A model generated the notes under the pieces. The model was not told the origin of the DNA and searched no databases. It saw only the letters and a program-made list of their open reading frames with translations. A stretch of DNA of 64,000 bases, from assembly GCF_910592395.1 (NCBI RefSeq), contig NC_088315.1:11350501-11414500 (forward strand), given 5' to 3'. Of the stretch, positions 1 to 10,205 are shown piece by piece (position 1 is the stretch's first letter; every line of letters begins with the position of its first letter). Origin of the DNA: Lineus longissimus (Eukaryota > Nemertea > Pilidiophora > Heteronemertea > Lineidae). The position numbers and the translations under genes are program-made.

Positions 1-1
1 T

Positions 2-658
2 TTGAACAAAACTGTTGTGAAAATTGCTCCTCACAGTATCACTTCACTTCAGCTACACTCGCTTTGTTCTGAACTCCCAAAAGGGAAACTTCTGGCACTG
101 AAAGCAATGGACCCAGTCTTCAGGGAAGGTTGGCTATATGACGAAATACTCAATGCCTATTTCAATTGCTTGTGTCGTGAAAACCAGAACTTACTATATA
201 TCTCCTCTTGTTCAATGCTCGTCATTGAAAAAGGTTCCAGTATTGGTTCATTGTTCACGGAAGAGAAAGAAAACTTGGCGGGAAAAACTCTCATCATTGC
301 GCCGTGGAATTCTAGTGGTGGTCACTGGGTGATGGTGTGTCTTGACATTGTGAATAGGGTGGTCATTTATATGGATCCATCCCAAAAAATTGTTGATGGA
401 ACAACAGGTGTTAATAGTGTGAAAGCCATCATTGCCCTAAGAATGATGGCCAGGGTGGCCAAAGAGAAGTTTGGCATACAGAGTGTGGCACTGTCATGTC
501 CTCCGCACTCCACGCAGAGTGACGGTTCTAGTTGTGGTGTGTATGTGTGCTGGTTTGCCCACCAATTAGGCTTGCAATGGTCTGTTACACAGCATCTAGA
601 CCAGCGTCAGTTCAGAGGACTAATTCTTGAGAAGATCAGGAAATATAATGTATTGTAA
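2..658 (+). CDS. Ulp1/SENP-like C48 cysteine protease domain, partial at left edge
   Basis: The open frame runs in from the window edge and ends at a TAA, so the true start lies outside; there is no ATG at the edge. The last 120 residues read as a Ulp1-type SUMO protease fold: GGHWV with the catalytic His near residue 108, MDP with the Asp near 125, a Gln near 172 (oxyanion hole), and DGSSCGVYVC with the nucleophile Cys near 178. All four catalytic positions are present. Known members cleave SUMO or NEDD8 from proteins, but many invertebrate copies are the C-terminal domain of DNA-transposon proteins, and I cannot separate these two options here. The catalytic spacing favours an intact domain. 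A candidate AATAAA lies about 295 bp downstream. Confidence 0.75.
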   Translation: MNKTVVKIAPHSITSLQLHSLCSELPKGKLLALKAMDPVFREGWLYDEILNAYFNCLCRENQNLLYISSCSMLVIEKGSSIGSLFTEEKENLAGKTLIIAPWNSSGGHWVMVCLDIVNRVVIYMDPSQKIVDGTTGVNSVKAIIALRMMARVAKEKFGIQSVALSCPPHSTQSDGSSCGVYVCWFAHQLGLQWSVTQHLDQRQFRGLILEKIRKYNVL

Positions 659-3654
659 AGTTATTGCGCAGTTCCAATATTGGTTTTCGTTGTTCATGAC
701 ACCTTGGATTCATTGCATTTTTATCAGTGATTGTTGTAATCAGTTCTTCCAGGATAATACTAGAGAGTTCTTTTGATTCTGTACTCTGTCAACGAATATT
801 AGTAACTAGTTTTGTATAAAACTATGTTGTCCTTATGAATATATGTATTGAATTTTGCATTCTCGAAGGTGTAAGAACTGCATTACATGTAATCAATATT
901 GTGCCTCAGTTGTGTCTTTCTCATTGGACACTGTTCTTGCCTGGAGCTTGAAATAAAAAGGTATCTCACAATATTATTCATGTTATTGTCAGTTCAACTT
1001 CTTTCCAGGGCAAGAAAATATTGTCCCTGCCCTGTCATCTTGAGGTGCCAATCTAATCTCCCTTGCAACACAGAAACTTGGGACTGTTTATAACGGTGTT
1101 GGAACTAGTGTTACGTGGAACAACCAACCCAGTATTCTAGTATAATTGAAAGATTTTGGCACCTAAAGATAAACTAGAAAAAAATGTTTTTGCCCTGCAG
1201 CATCCTGAGGAAATCAGTAGGCCTACGGGCTGTTACTCCCCCCTAGTCCAAGGAGGAGGACAAGAAGAACACCTGAACTCGGCGACCCAGGATTGCCCTA
1301 GCTGGAGCTAAAAGAGCTACATTAACTGAACTTCACTCATTAATCCTCAATTGATCTGGTACCATGATCTTGCACCTTGGATGATGCTTGAATTACTGGA
1401 CAGTGCTGGACGCAGACGTCGTACCCACCCCCACCCCCACCCCCTGCCAGGTCCCTACCAACCTGGACCAACCTACATGTCCTAGTAACCTCTGAAGGTA
1501 AAAGGGGCGTGGCACATTAGAAATATCTATCTGCTAATAGCTGATTTGAGCCATGGGATTTATGTTCAGGGTTCCCTCCAGGTGCTCTGGTTTCCCCCTA
1601 CACTACCCGAGGTCCCTCTGCACTAGATTGGGGATTAAAAAATTATCAGAAAAAAATTGACAACAAATGGCAGAGAGTAACTCTCATTTATGTGGAGAAA
1701 TGACAAACTAATGTTATTACTCTCTATAAATACAGATCAAGCAAACACGTGTCAAAAGTTAAAAATAAATTATCCCATCGGAAAACCCTCAGCCCAAGAA
1801 TAGATTAGTGACGTCATTGAGTTAATTTCAAAACGAGGCGGGTCCTGTAGGTGATTGCATTTAGCATCGTCCGACTAAAACAGCACCCATAAACAATTGA
1901 CCACCAATTTGACCCCAGCTCCTAACTGCGGGAAAACCCAAGTCCAGCAACCAAAAGTACCAAAATACATTTTTGTTTACATTTGAACTGCACACATGCG
2001 TTTGTTTACAATTTCATTTCCCGCGAAATCTCGAAAATCAGGTGACCTGCAATCGTGGATTGAAAATAACATTAACCTGGGTTCAGCAGGTCAGCAGGTA
2101 TACCGGCTGTTCCAATCATCCCCCAACAGCCAGCTGTTCAAAAGGTGATGTTATTCACCCCACAGGGAGTGCAGGTAATTGATTAAGCCCCTGCATAACT
2201 TAACACTATAACAGCAATGGCTTGGCTTCTGTGGTAAGGAGAATTGACAGTTTTTTACGGGAGTAACATTATTGTGTTGCTTAAAACGTCTACTTTTTAC
2301 TCATGTAAGAATCGTAGTACTAATAATAACTTCAACTTATTTTCCGGTTATGATAACACAACACGCATCTTTATGATCATGATCTTTCTCAAACTAACTG
2401 AATGACCTAATCGCCTTGGACGCACAACCACATATCAATCCGCCCCGACGATCAACAACAAAGTTTTCGTGCTTTTAGCTGTCAACATCAATGGCTATTA
2501 TATACTCCTGCAGAATAGTAGAATTAATAGAACTAATTTCCGAAGTTTCCAATAGTTTGAACACAAATCAGAACATCACCCATCAGCTGGACTCAGATCT
2601 GCATAAATTACGATAAATAATGAGGTCGTCGCTTCAATTTCGCAAAGAAAGTGGACTCCATTCGAAGGTTGTTTTGACTAAATTCCGTTGAACTCATCGT
2701 TATGAGGGCATTTGAACACATTCTCGTTGATCTTTTCTATAAACGTGTGAAGTTTCGTACCAAAATACATTACCGTAAAGGCTTCAATAAGAAAATTTGT
2801 CACTTACAAATCATCGCTCCGGTAGAAATAAAAAGGTCGCCGCCATTTTCTTGATGATAGTTCGCCAGGTACCCTCGGCGGGAAATTTAAAGCGGGGTCA
2901 TCCGGGGTCAAACAACAGTTTTGCTCACTACCGCCAAATGGTGATATAAATCCACACTAATCTATTTTATATCAAAACTTCTGTATCATGAAGACCTTTT
3001 CAACTTTATTTCAAGTTTTTATCTGCTGGAATAGAGCGTCAAAAAATTCTTTTTTCATTTCCGCATTTTGCCCCCTGGGGAGCTGAATTTGAGTCGAATC
3101 GCCCAAATTTTTTTCCGTAAGCAACCTTTTCTGCGGTGTTTATAAGCAAGACTAGATTGGAAGTGCCTCGGTTGCATAATTACAAAATGCCCAACTTTGT
3201 CTACAGATGGCTGGATGGAAGGATGGAAGGACGGACACCAATCGAATAGCTATTTGACTAGCTCCGCTGACTTTGTCAGCTGAGCTAAAAACGGATTTTC
3301 AAGATGGCCGCCTGGAGACCAGAAAGTAGGTCGAATTGCGAAAAACAAAATTTATCCAGGCACATTGCCCAAAGCTACCATCGCCCCAGTGGTTACGAAA
3401 TGTGCTCCACACAACGGATGACGATGTACGCCGATAGACGACAACAGACGACAAAGGACACCATGTATAAACTCCCCGCAGGTCAGCTAAAAAGTTTATG
3501 CCAAATAGTAAGGAAATGTGCCACCTTTCAGTGAAATTTAAGAGATTGAGGTCTGTGACCTTAAAAATTAGGTCAAATCAAAAACCTGTGTGATGTGATG
3601 TTTCCTTATTACATGAAATTACCACAAATGTGTTTTGTTGCTCTAGTGATAACA
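658..3654. other. no gene seen; 3' flank and dispersed-repeat DNA
   Basis: Only short, unsupported ORFs occur. Around 3160-3530 there is a repeat-like stretch (GATGGCTGGATGG, AGCTCCGCTGACTTTG, AAGATGGCCGCCTGGAGACC) whose second half recurs in diverged form at 4465-4640. It is a dispersed repeat, not a gene. Confidence 0.5.
952..957 (+). promoter_or_regulatory. candidate polyadenylation signal AATAAA
   Basis: A canonical AATAAA lies downstream of the stop codon of the C48 protease ORF on the same strand. Such hexamers are common by chance in AT-rich DNA, so only the position supports it. Confidence 0.3.
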
Positions 3655-4429
3655 CAGTGACTGCCTTTTGAGGCGCGCGATCGCGCCCGCGCACCATCGC
3701 GCCCGCGCACCATCGCGCGCCTCAATTTTTTTTAGGTGAATGAAACATCGCGCGCCTGCCCTTTAAAATGCATTAAAAAATCGTGCGCCTAAAAAATGAT
3801 TGCGACGCAGTGGAAAGTGATGCTAATTACACAGGGGTCAGTAAGTCAGACATTTCAATTATCGAACTATTTTTGTGCTAAAGACTAGGCCATGATAGAC
3901 AGAAATTATAGAAACCGGACGCGACTGCCGCAGGTGCACGAGCCGAAATTATATACTCAAGAGAAGACATACTATACCGGTACTCCGACGTAAATCTCGC
4001 AGTTCTGGAAATATCTTTGCGGTAGTCTCGCGCGTACCGGATATAACCCATCAAGCTTTTCTCCTTCAGAGAAATACTGCGTTGCGCTCAAGTGCCTTAT
4101 AAGGCTGTGAACAAAATTAACGTTCGACCAATGAGAAAGCCACATTACCCTGCATACGAGGTTGGACGCGTGATCACTTAGTGACAAGTAAAAATAGAAT
4201 CAGACCACATGTTTCTATATGTCAGAATGCTGCCGTTTGCGCTGTAGTACACGTGTGTTGTCCAAATTTTCGATTTCAAGCAAGTTTAAGGCCAACCTCG
4301 TGTCCACCAGACTAACGTTGTCGATGGATACCAGAAGAAAAGTTGGTTGGTGGTAAAAAAAACAGTGCACCTAGGATTTTATGGTGCACTGAAAACCATG
4401 CACCTGGCTTTTTCAAAAGGCAGTCACTG
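3655..4429. mobile_element. non-autonomous hAT-like element with 17-bp inverted ends
   Basis: The left end CAGTGACTGCCTTTTGA matches the reverse complement of the right end at 4413-4429. Flanking 8-mers are GATAACAC and GATAACAG if the boundary is shifted by one base, a near-perfect 8-bp target duplication. The CAGTG terminus and 8-bp duplication are typical of hAT transposons. There is no transposase. The left interior is unusually rich in CGCGCG-type motifs (3670-3790). Confidence 0.6.
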
Positions 4430-5940
4430 ATAACAGTTAGCTTCAAAATGTTGAAAAACGTTTTTTCAAGATAGCCGCCTGGAGACCAGAAAGTAGGTCA
4501 AATTGTAAAAACGAAAATAGCACTACCATCAGGCTATTAAGTCAGCAGCGGCGGGTTACCAGATGTGCTCGGCTTATGGACAACGATGGAGGCCGACAGA
4601 CGCTGACGGAAGAGGACAGACACCACTGTATTTATAAGCTCACTTACCAAGCTAATTGACAATCGACCATAGATACACTTAAGAGCAGAATGTATGTCAT
4701 CCAAAGGATCTGTATGTTTGGCAAGTCTCATTCCAAGCGAAAAAGACAGATGCAAATACACATGGTTGCAAATATGCATGCACCAATAATGTCCCAGTAA
4801 TTGCCCTCCGCTTGGTCTGCCTCAGAAATGGTAGGTAAAACCTGGACACCGATTTTGATTGCTGGACTTTGTATCATTGGATCGCACTGCCTGGATTCTA
4901 AGAACCTCGCATTCAGTTCAAGATGAATAGCTGTTATAGGTAGAGCAACAAAACGACAGCAGTTCATAGTTGATTTGATTCGGTAACCTCATCACATAAC
5001 CAAACTTCCACTGACACAGAATCAACCAATGTTTATAGCGTTGACCTCAGTAACTCGCACAGTAACATGACCATCCCTTGATCAAAAAAGATGCCTTTGA
5101 AATAAAACTGAAGTGTAATTCGCTGACATCAAAGGCCAACAGGTAGCCCGACGGGGCTTCATCAAATTCACGGAACAGACTGGACTGAATGGCTGGGACG
5201 TCAAACTTTCAGGGCAGTTGATGATGTGACAGTACTTATCCGAACGCGACTTACTGATAACAGATTTGCACATGTCTATTTACGATGTTATACACATTCT
5301 TTGTGGTGATGTAGTGCTTTGTTGTGGTTATTGGTTAGATTCTGTAAGATTGTTTAAATCCTGCCCAAGTGGGGTGACCAACGCGTTCATCAAGGTGACC
5401 CATTCAGTACAACCGCGATTAGAAATGGTCCAGCCTCTTCACCTACCATGCTCATAAGACCAGGTTGAACATTCCCGCAGCCCAGCTGGTCATTGATTCC
5501 GGCCTGTATGCTGTTGTTTTTTATTGCTCTAAAAGTCCCAAACCATTGTACCACTCAGTCCGTTCCATCAATTTGATAAAGCCCACTTGAGGCGAGATTT
5601 ATTGAATGCAGGTGATGCAATCCAATGATGCAAGACTTAGCGTCCAGCGTCCAAGATCTGCGTCCAGGTTTTTCCAACTACCCTCGAAAACAATAGCTGG
5701 AAGTCAAGTCGCTAATGTAGTGCTACATCTTTGCACAAAGTTTCTCGAGATAGAACCTACAAATAAGTTTCTAGCCCCTGAAAAGTATTTTTATGATAAT
5801 TGAAACAGACACAGATTTTTTTATATATACTGTATATATGGAGTAAATATACTCTATTATTGTACGAAAATGATAGTATACTTGAAGATATTCATTGGAC
5901 CTTCATTTTCTCCCGTTAAATCTCTCACATGACATGCTTC
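4430..5940 (-). other. coding-like islands on the minus strand, unassigned
   Basis: Three stretches read like exon fragments on the minus strand: about 5520-5395, about 5230-5060 (after an acceptor-like CCTGAAAG), and about 4955-4780 (after ATAACAG). Each keeps an open frame of 40-60 residues with ordinary protein composition (for example LFREFDEAPSGYLLAFDVSE and SEADQAEGNYWDIIGACIF). They lie downstream of the multi-exon minus-strand gene, but I could not find donor/acceptor pairs that join them in phase. They may be exons of that gene or remains of a transposon protein. Confidence 0.25.
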
Positions 5941-6036
5941 TTACCCGCCTTTCTTCTTTTGATTTTTGCCTTTTTTTGCTTCCACTAGGTCCTGTGGAAG
6001 ATTATCTCCTTTCTGATAACCAGTGTTCCCATTTGC
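5941..6036 (-). CDS. zinc-ribbon/acidic-repeat gene, most 3' exon recognised
   Basis: On the minus strand this follows a TTTTAAG acceptor (AG at 6038-6037) and is entered in phase 0 from the preceding exon. It encodes about 30 residues ending in a lysine-rich run (AKKGKNQKKKGG). The open frame meets TAA at 5943-5941, but this TAA lies inside GGCGG-GTAAGA, which is also a good splice donor. The exon may therefore end at 5945 and the gene may run further left. Which is true cannot be decided from sequence alone. Confidence 0.5.
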   Translation of the reverse strand, partial: ANGNTGYQKGDNLPQDLVEAKKGKNQKKKGG

Positions 6037-8081
6037 CTTAAAATTTAAAAAGGAAATAACCAGTAACAGACAAGGGCAACGAAATAGGAACATTTCTTAT
6101 TCTAAAACTATAAAATGGGCAACTGAAGCAGATACTGGTAAGACTGAATATTAAGTGCCTGTTTGGTGGCTTTGTCGAAAGGTTTCCACAGTCCTCTATA
6201 CCGATATAAACCTGATATACAGAGTTTGACTTCAATAGATATGTACCTATCAAAGTGATTGTAAAGGTATGAAATTTGTGTTTGTTAGGTGTAATTATGA
6301 TACTTGCTAATGGCACAAGGTATATGTTTACTGAGCTGAGCTGGACATATAGGGCCTAGCTGGATGCTATTCTTCTGCGGAAAGATAGCAACAAACACAT
6401 TGAGTTCATGCTGAAAAGCAAGAGATATTCAGGGCAGTATATTTTGGTTACCATTACCTACTTGCGAAATTCACGAAAATATCCTGCATGCAATGTTTTT
6501 CAGTTCTACAGAACATAATAAAAAAGTTAAATAACATACCATGTTTGTAGCACCACTGTGTTTGTTTTGCTCTTCTTTCTTTGCCACATCTTCATCTTTC
6601 AGTGGATCAGAAGCTGTTTTAGCATTGGTCTCAACGCTGTCTGTGTCCGGCTCAGGTTGCTGTCCACCATCACTCTCATCAATCCCTCCAGCATCTTTCT
6701 CCTGATCTTGTGAGTCTCTCGATTGGTTTTTTTTTTCATCCTCTTTCTCCTGATCGGGAGGTATTGGTATTGATTCAACTTCATCTTTCATTGTATCTGC
6801 TTTAGCATTGGTCTCAAAGCCGCCTGTGTCCTTCTTATTATGTGACTGTCCTCCATCATTTCCATCATTCTTTGGAGCTCGGAATTCTCTCTCTTTTTGA
6901 TGCTCTTTCTTGGGCGGTGCTGGTGTGGATTCATCTCCATCAGCTGCTTCTTTGTTTGCCCCGGGAATCTCTCCCTCCACCTGGCTGCTCGATGCTGCAT
7001 TCTGATTGGCTGCATCATCCTTTGCTCCCGCCTTAAAATTTAAAAAGGAAATAACCAGTAACAGACAAGGGCAACGAAATAGGAACATTTCTTATTCTAA
7101 AACTATAAAATGGGCAACTGAAGCAGATACTGGTAAGACTGAATATTAAGTGCCTGTTTGGTGGCTTTGTCGAAAGGTTTCCACAGTCCTCTATACCGAT
7201 ATAAACCTGATATACAGAGTTTGACTTCAATAGATATGTACCTATCAAAGTGATTGTAAAGGTATGAAATTTGTGTTTGTTAGGTGTAATTATGATACTT
7301 GCTAATGGCACAAGGTATATGTTTACTGAGCTGAGCTGGACATATAGGGCCTAGCTGGATGCTATTCTTCTGCGGAAAGATAGCAACAAACACATTGAGT
7401 TCATGCTGAAAAGCAAGAGATATTCAGGGCAGTATATTTTGGTTACCATTACCTACTTGCGAAATTCACGAAAATATCCTGCATGCAATGTTTTTCAGTT
7501 CTACAGAACATAATAAAAAAGTTAAATAACATACCATGTTTGTAGCACCACTGTGTTTGTTTTGCTCTTCTTTCTTTGCCACATCTTCATCTTTCAGTGG
7601 ATCAGAAGCTGTTTTAGCATTGGTCTCAACGCTGTCTGTGTCCGGCTCAGGTTGCTGTCCACCATCACTCTCATCAATCCCTCCAGCATCTTTCTCCTGA
7701 TCTTGTGAGTCTCTCGATTGGTTTTTTTTTTCATCCTCTTTCTCCTGATTGGTAGGTATTGGTATTGATTCAACTTCATCTTTCAGTGTATCTGCTTTAG
7801 CATTGGTCTCAAAGCCGCCTGTGTCCTTCTTATTATGTGACTGTCCTCCATCATTTCCATCAATCCATTCAGCATCATCCTCTAATGACTTATTTGTGTC
7901 ATCCACACCAGTCTGATTCTTTGGAGCTCGGAATTCTCTCTCTTTTTGATGCTCTTTCTTGGGCGGTGCTGGTGTGGATTCATCTCCATCAGCTGCTTCT
8001 TTGTTTGCCCCGGGAATCTCTCCCTCCACCTGGCTGCTCGATGCTGCATTCTGATTGGCTGCATCATCCTTTGCTCCATGT
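6037..8081. repeat. tandem duplication of about 1 kb covering an exon and its intron
   Basis: Sequence 6037-7031 recurs at 7032-8081. The offset is 995 bp, and the right copy has an extra 54 bp inside the exon. The two 503-bp intron copies look identical by eye, and the exon copies differ at only a few positions. The duplication is therefore recent, or it is an assembly artefact from two haplotypes. Confidence 0.9.
6540..7031 (-). CDS. zinc-ribbon/acidic-repeat gene, duplicated acidic exon (copy A)
   Basis: This 492-nt exon is a multiple of three. It starts after a TTAAG acceptor (7033-7032) and ends at an ATG-GTATGT donor (6540/6539). It encodes 164 residues that repeat the second part of the exon at 7535-8080, except that 18 codons are missing and a few substitutions separate the copies. 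The composition is Glu, Lys, Asp, Gln and Ser rich, with no aromatic core, so it is probably disordered. Its acceptor is the duplicated acceptor of the last exon, now joined to mid-exon sequence. It is phase 0 at both ends, so splicing it in lengthens the protein without a frameshift. Confidence 0.6.
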
Positions 8082-8385
8082 TCATGTTTCTTTTCCGACT
8101 CATTAACCTCCGTCTTTTCTCCCTTAGTTCCTACACATTTTTCTCCTGCTGCTTTCCTGTCGACTCTAGATGCTTGTCCCAAACCTGCAGCAGACTCTGC
8201 TCCATGCTCATCCAACGTTTTTGGCTCATGAACCTCTCCCTCATTCCGGTTGGTTGATACACCTTTTGCATCACTTACAGATGGCACATCAATCTCATCA
8301 GCTGTACCCTTGTTTACCTCATCTTCTTCAATAGAAATTGTTGTTACTGATGCAGACGTTTTCATGACTTCTGCTGCTCCTGCTT
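7535..8385 (-). CDS. zinc-ribbon/acidic-repeat gene, long acidic exon (copy B)
   Basis: The acceptor ATAATTTCAG ends at 8386 and the donor CATG-GTATG begins at 7534. The exon is 851 nt: two bases complete a split codon from the previous exon, followed by 283 codons. The protein is highly charged, with blocks such as EEDEVNKGTADEIDVP and KDEVESIPIP, and lacks predicted membrane or enzyme motifs. The next open codons past the donor are hydrophobic intron translation, not protein. It is probably a disordered linker following the zinc-ribbon modules encoded upstream. Confidence 0.65.
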
Positions 8386-9152
8386 CTGAAATTATAAAAG
8401 ACCACCCAGTGAGTTATACATCTATTGAACTCTATGTACCAGTTCAATGTTTATTCTAAATACAGTAGAACCTCTCTCAGCGGACACCTCTGCCAGGCGG
8501 ACACCTCTACATTACGGACACGTCCGGCCAGTCCCGATTTTTTCTAAGTCATTTCAAATTACAAAAACCTCTGTACGGCGGACACCTCTCTATTCCGAAT
8601 TGCGGACAGGGCGATAGCCAATTTTTGGTCCAATTCCCTCCCAATTACGGACAGTAGGCAAAAAACAATGGTTTCCCGCGTGCGCTTGGAGAGTCAAGTA
8701 GGCCCGACAGGTGTGATATTTGCGTAATTAATCAACGTAATTACCCCATGGCATTGTGTTTTTGTATCCTAATTAAGCCGCGGCATTTGTTTACTCATCT
8801 TTTCAACTAATCACATAGGCTTATTGCATGTATTGTGTCAACGGACACTCATAAATCCACGCGGTTTTGTCAGTGTTGCGGCGAATATGCGTTAGTAGAG
8901 AAATTAGAAAAAATTAATTATTAATCAAAGGTGGCTGATGGACAGAAATTATGGGTTTTTTTTCACACATTATGACATGTCGAGAAGATTTCGCAATACA
9001 AGGGGCACCTTTTACTAGAGAGATTATTCACGCTCTGAGTTCCAAAGTAGCCCACGTCATTCAACGCAACATCACAAGCAAATACCGATCAGCCAACAGG
9101 TTTAAAGTTTCTACGCTAGATGTCGACACAGAGAAAACCAAGACCTGCAAGG

Positions 9153-10091
9153 CGGGAAGCGAAATTTTTTTCTGCAGGATACTTCTGGCATAGTGTACAT
9201 CTGACAGCCAATCAGAATTCAAGGCAAGCACGTGTCTTTGTTGACATCATCTTTCCACATGGCGCAATAATGTCAACAATGCCACGTGTTCTGATAATCC
9301 TGGAAAGAACAAGTTAGCAAATGGTTAGAGGAGTATATTAGCTAAAATATATTTATTTGCAGTATCTTAACATGTATTTTCATTGTCGAGTGGACTGTAT
9401 TTATTGGACTTGTCTGTTAAAGGCGCACTGTGCTCGGCAAAATAGCCGAGGTTGAATGTTTATCTGTCAACCGTGTAACTAGTTCTGCTGCATGTATATG
9501 CATAGGTGACGCCACCATTCAATTTATTTTGTTTGCTTGTCAAAATGTGTTTTATACAATGGCCCTTCAACAATGTTCAAACTACCAAAATCAACAGCAG
9601 ACATCGGATACACTGTCCCTTTAATAATTATCAACATTGGCAACACTGTCAGTGTCACTGCCCCTTAAAATTTCACAAATCGCGAGACATCGGATACACT
9701 GTCCCTTTAATAATTATCAACATTGGCAACACTGTCAGTGTCACTGTCCCTTAAAATTTCACAAATCAATGCATGCACTGCAATGTAGCGATCAGATCAG
9801 CTGATGCCTCTTTTGTACGCATAATATCATCAATTTTACAATGAATCTGTGCAATTCATTCCTAAACACGACGACACAAACCTTGAGTTGTGCATAATTG
9901 GGGTCAGACAATGAACTATTGTCACATTCACAGTTGAAGTGGCACTCGGCATGCGACTCGGTATCGTCCATTGTATTTGCATTATCATGCATAAATAAAC
10001 AGTGTGACGTCAAAGATCGCGCCAATTGTGATTGGCTGTCAGATGTACACTGTGGCAGAAGTATCCTGCAGAAAAAAATTTCGCAGGCGGG
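9153..10091. repeat. inner inverted repeat inside the pogo-like element
   Basis: About 62 bp at 9153-9214 (GCGGGAAGCGAAATTTTTTT... to GACAGCCAATCA) recur inverted at 10029-10091. The arms are about 90 per cent alike by eye. They bracket the tandem duplication at 9601-9768. Confidence 0.7.
9601..9768. repeat. two-copy tandem repeat, period 86 bp
   Basis: ACATCGGATACACTGTCCCT begins at 9601 and again at 9687. The two units are nearly identical through TTAAAATTTCACAAATC. Confidence 0.9.
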
Positions 10092-10205
10092 AACTTCAAA
10101 TCCACCTATCGGACGATTTGGCATAACCTCTCTAGTGCGGACACCTCTCTATTGCGGACACCTTGGCCCAGTCCCATGGGTGTCCGCAATAGAGAGGTTG
10201 TACTG

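Larger units (their letters stand above)
8463..10205. mobile_element. pogo/Tc1-mariner-like non-autonomous element
   Basis: The ends are CAGTAGAACCTCTCTCAG at left and the inverse of CAGTACAACCTCTCTATTG at right, each flanked by TA. GCGGACACC motifs repeat near both ends (8478-8590 and 10130-10190), including a short extra inversion at the right. The CAGTANAACCTC terminus with TA duplication is typical of the pogo/Tigger group. No transposase ORF is present. The interior holds its own inverted pair, 9153-9214 against 10029-10091, so another foldback unit is nested inside. Confidence 0.75.

Noticed and set aside
6038-6316. Identical 92-residue minus ORFs at 6038-6316 and 7033-7311 as a duplicated gene
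   Set aside because: They lie inside the two identical 503-bp intron copies and have no protein-like composition.
7466-7534. Hydrophobic C-terminal tail of the long minus-strand ORF as a membrane anchor
   Set aside because: The tail follows a GTATGT donor directly after the exon and is the same intron text as at 6471-6539; it is intron translation.
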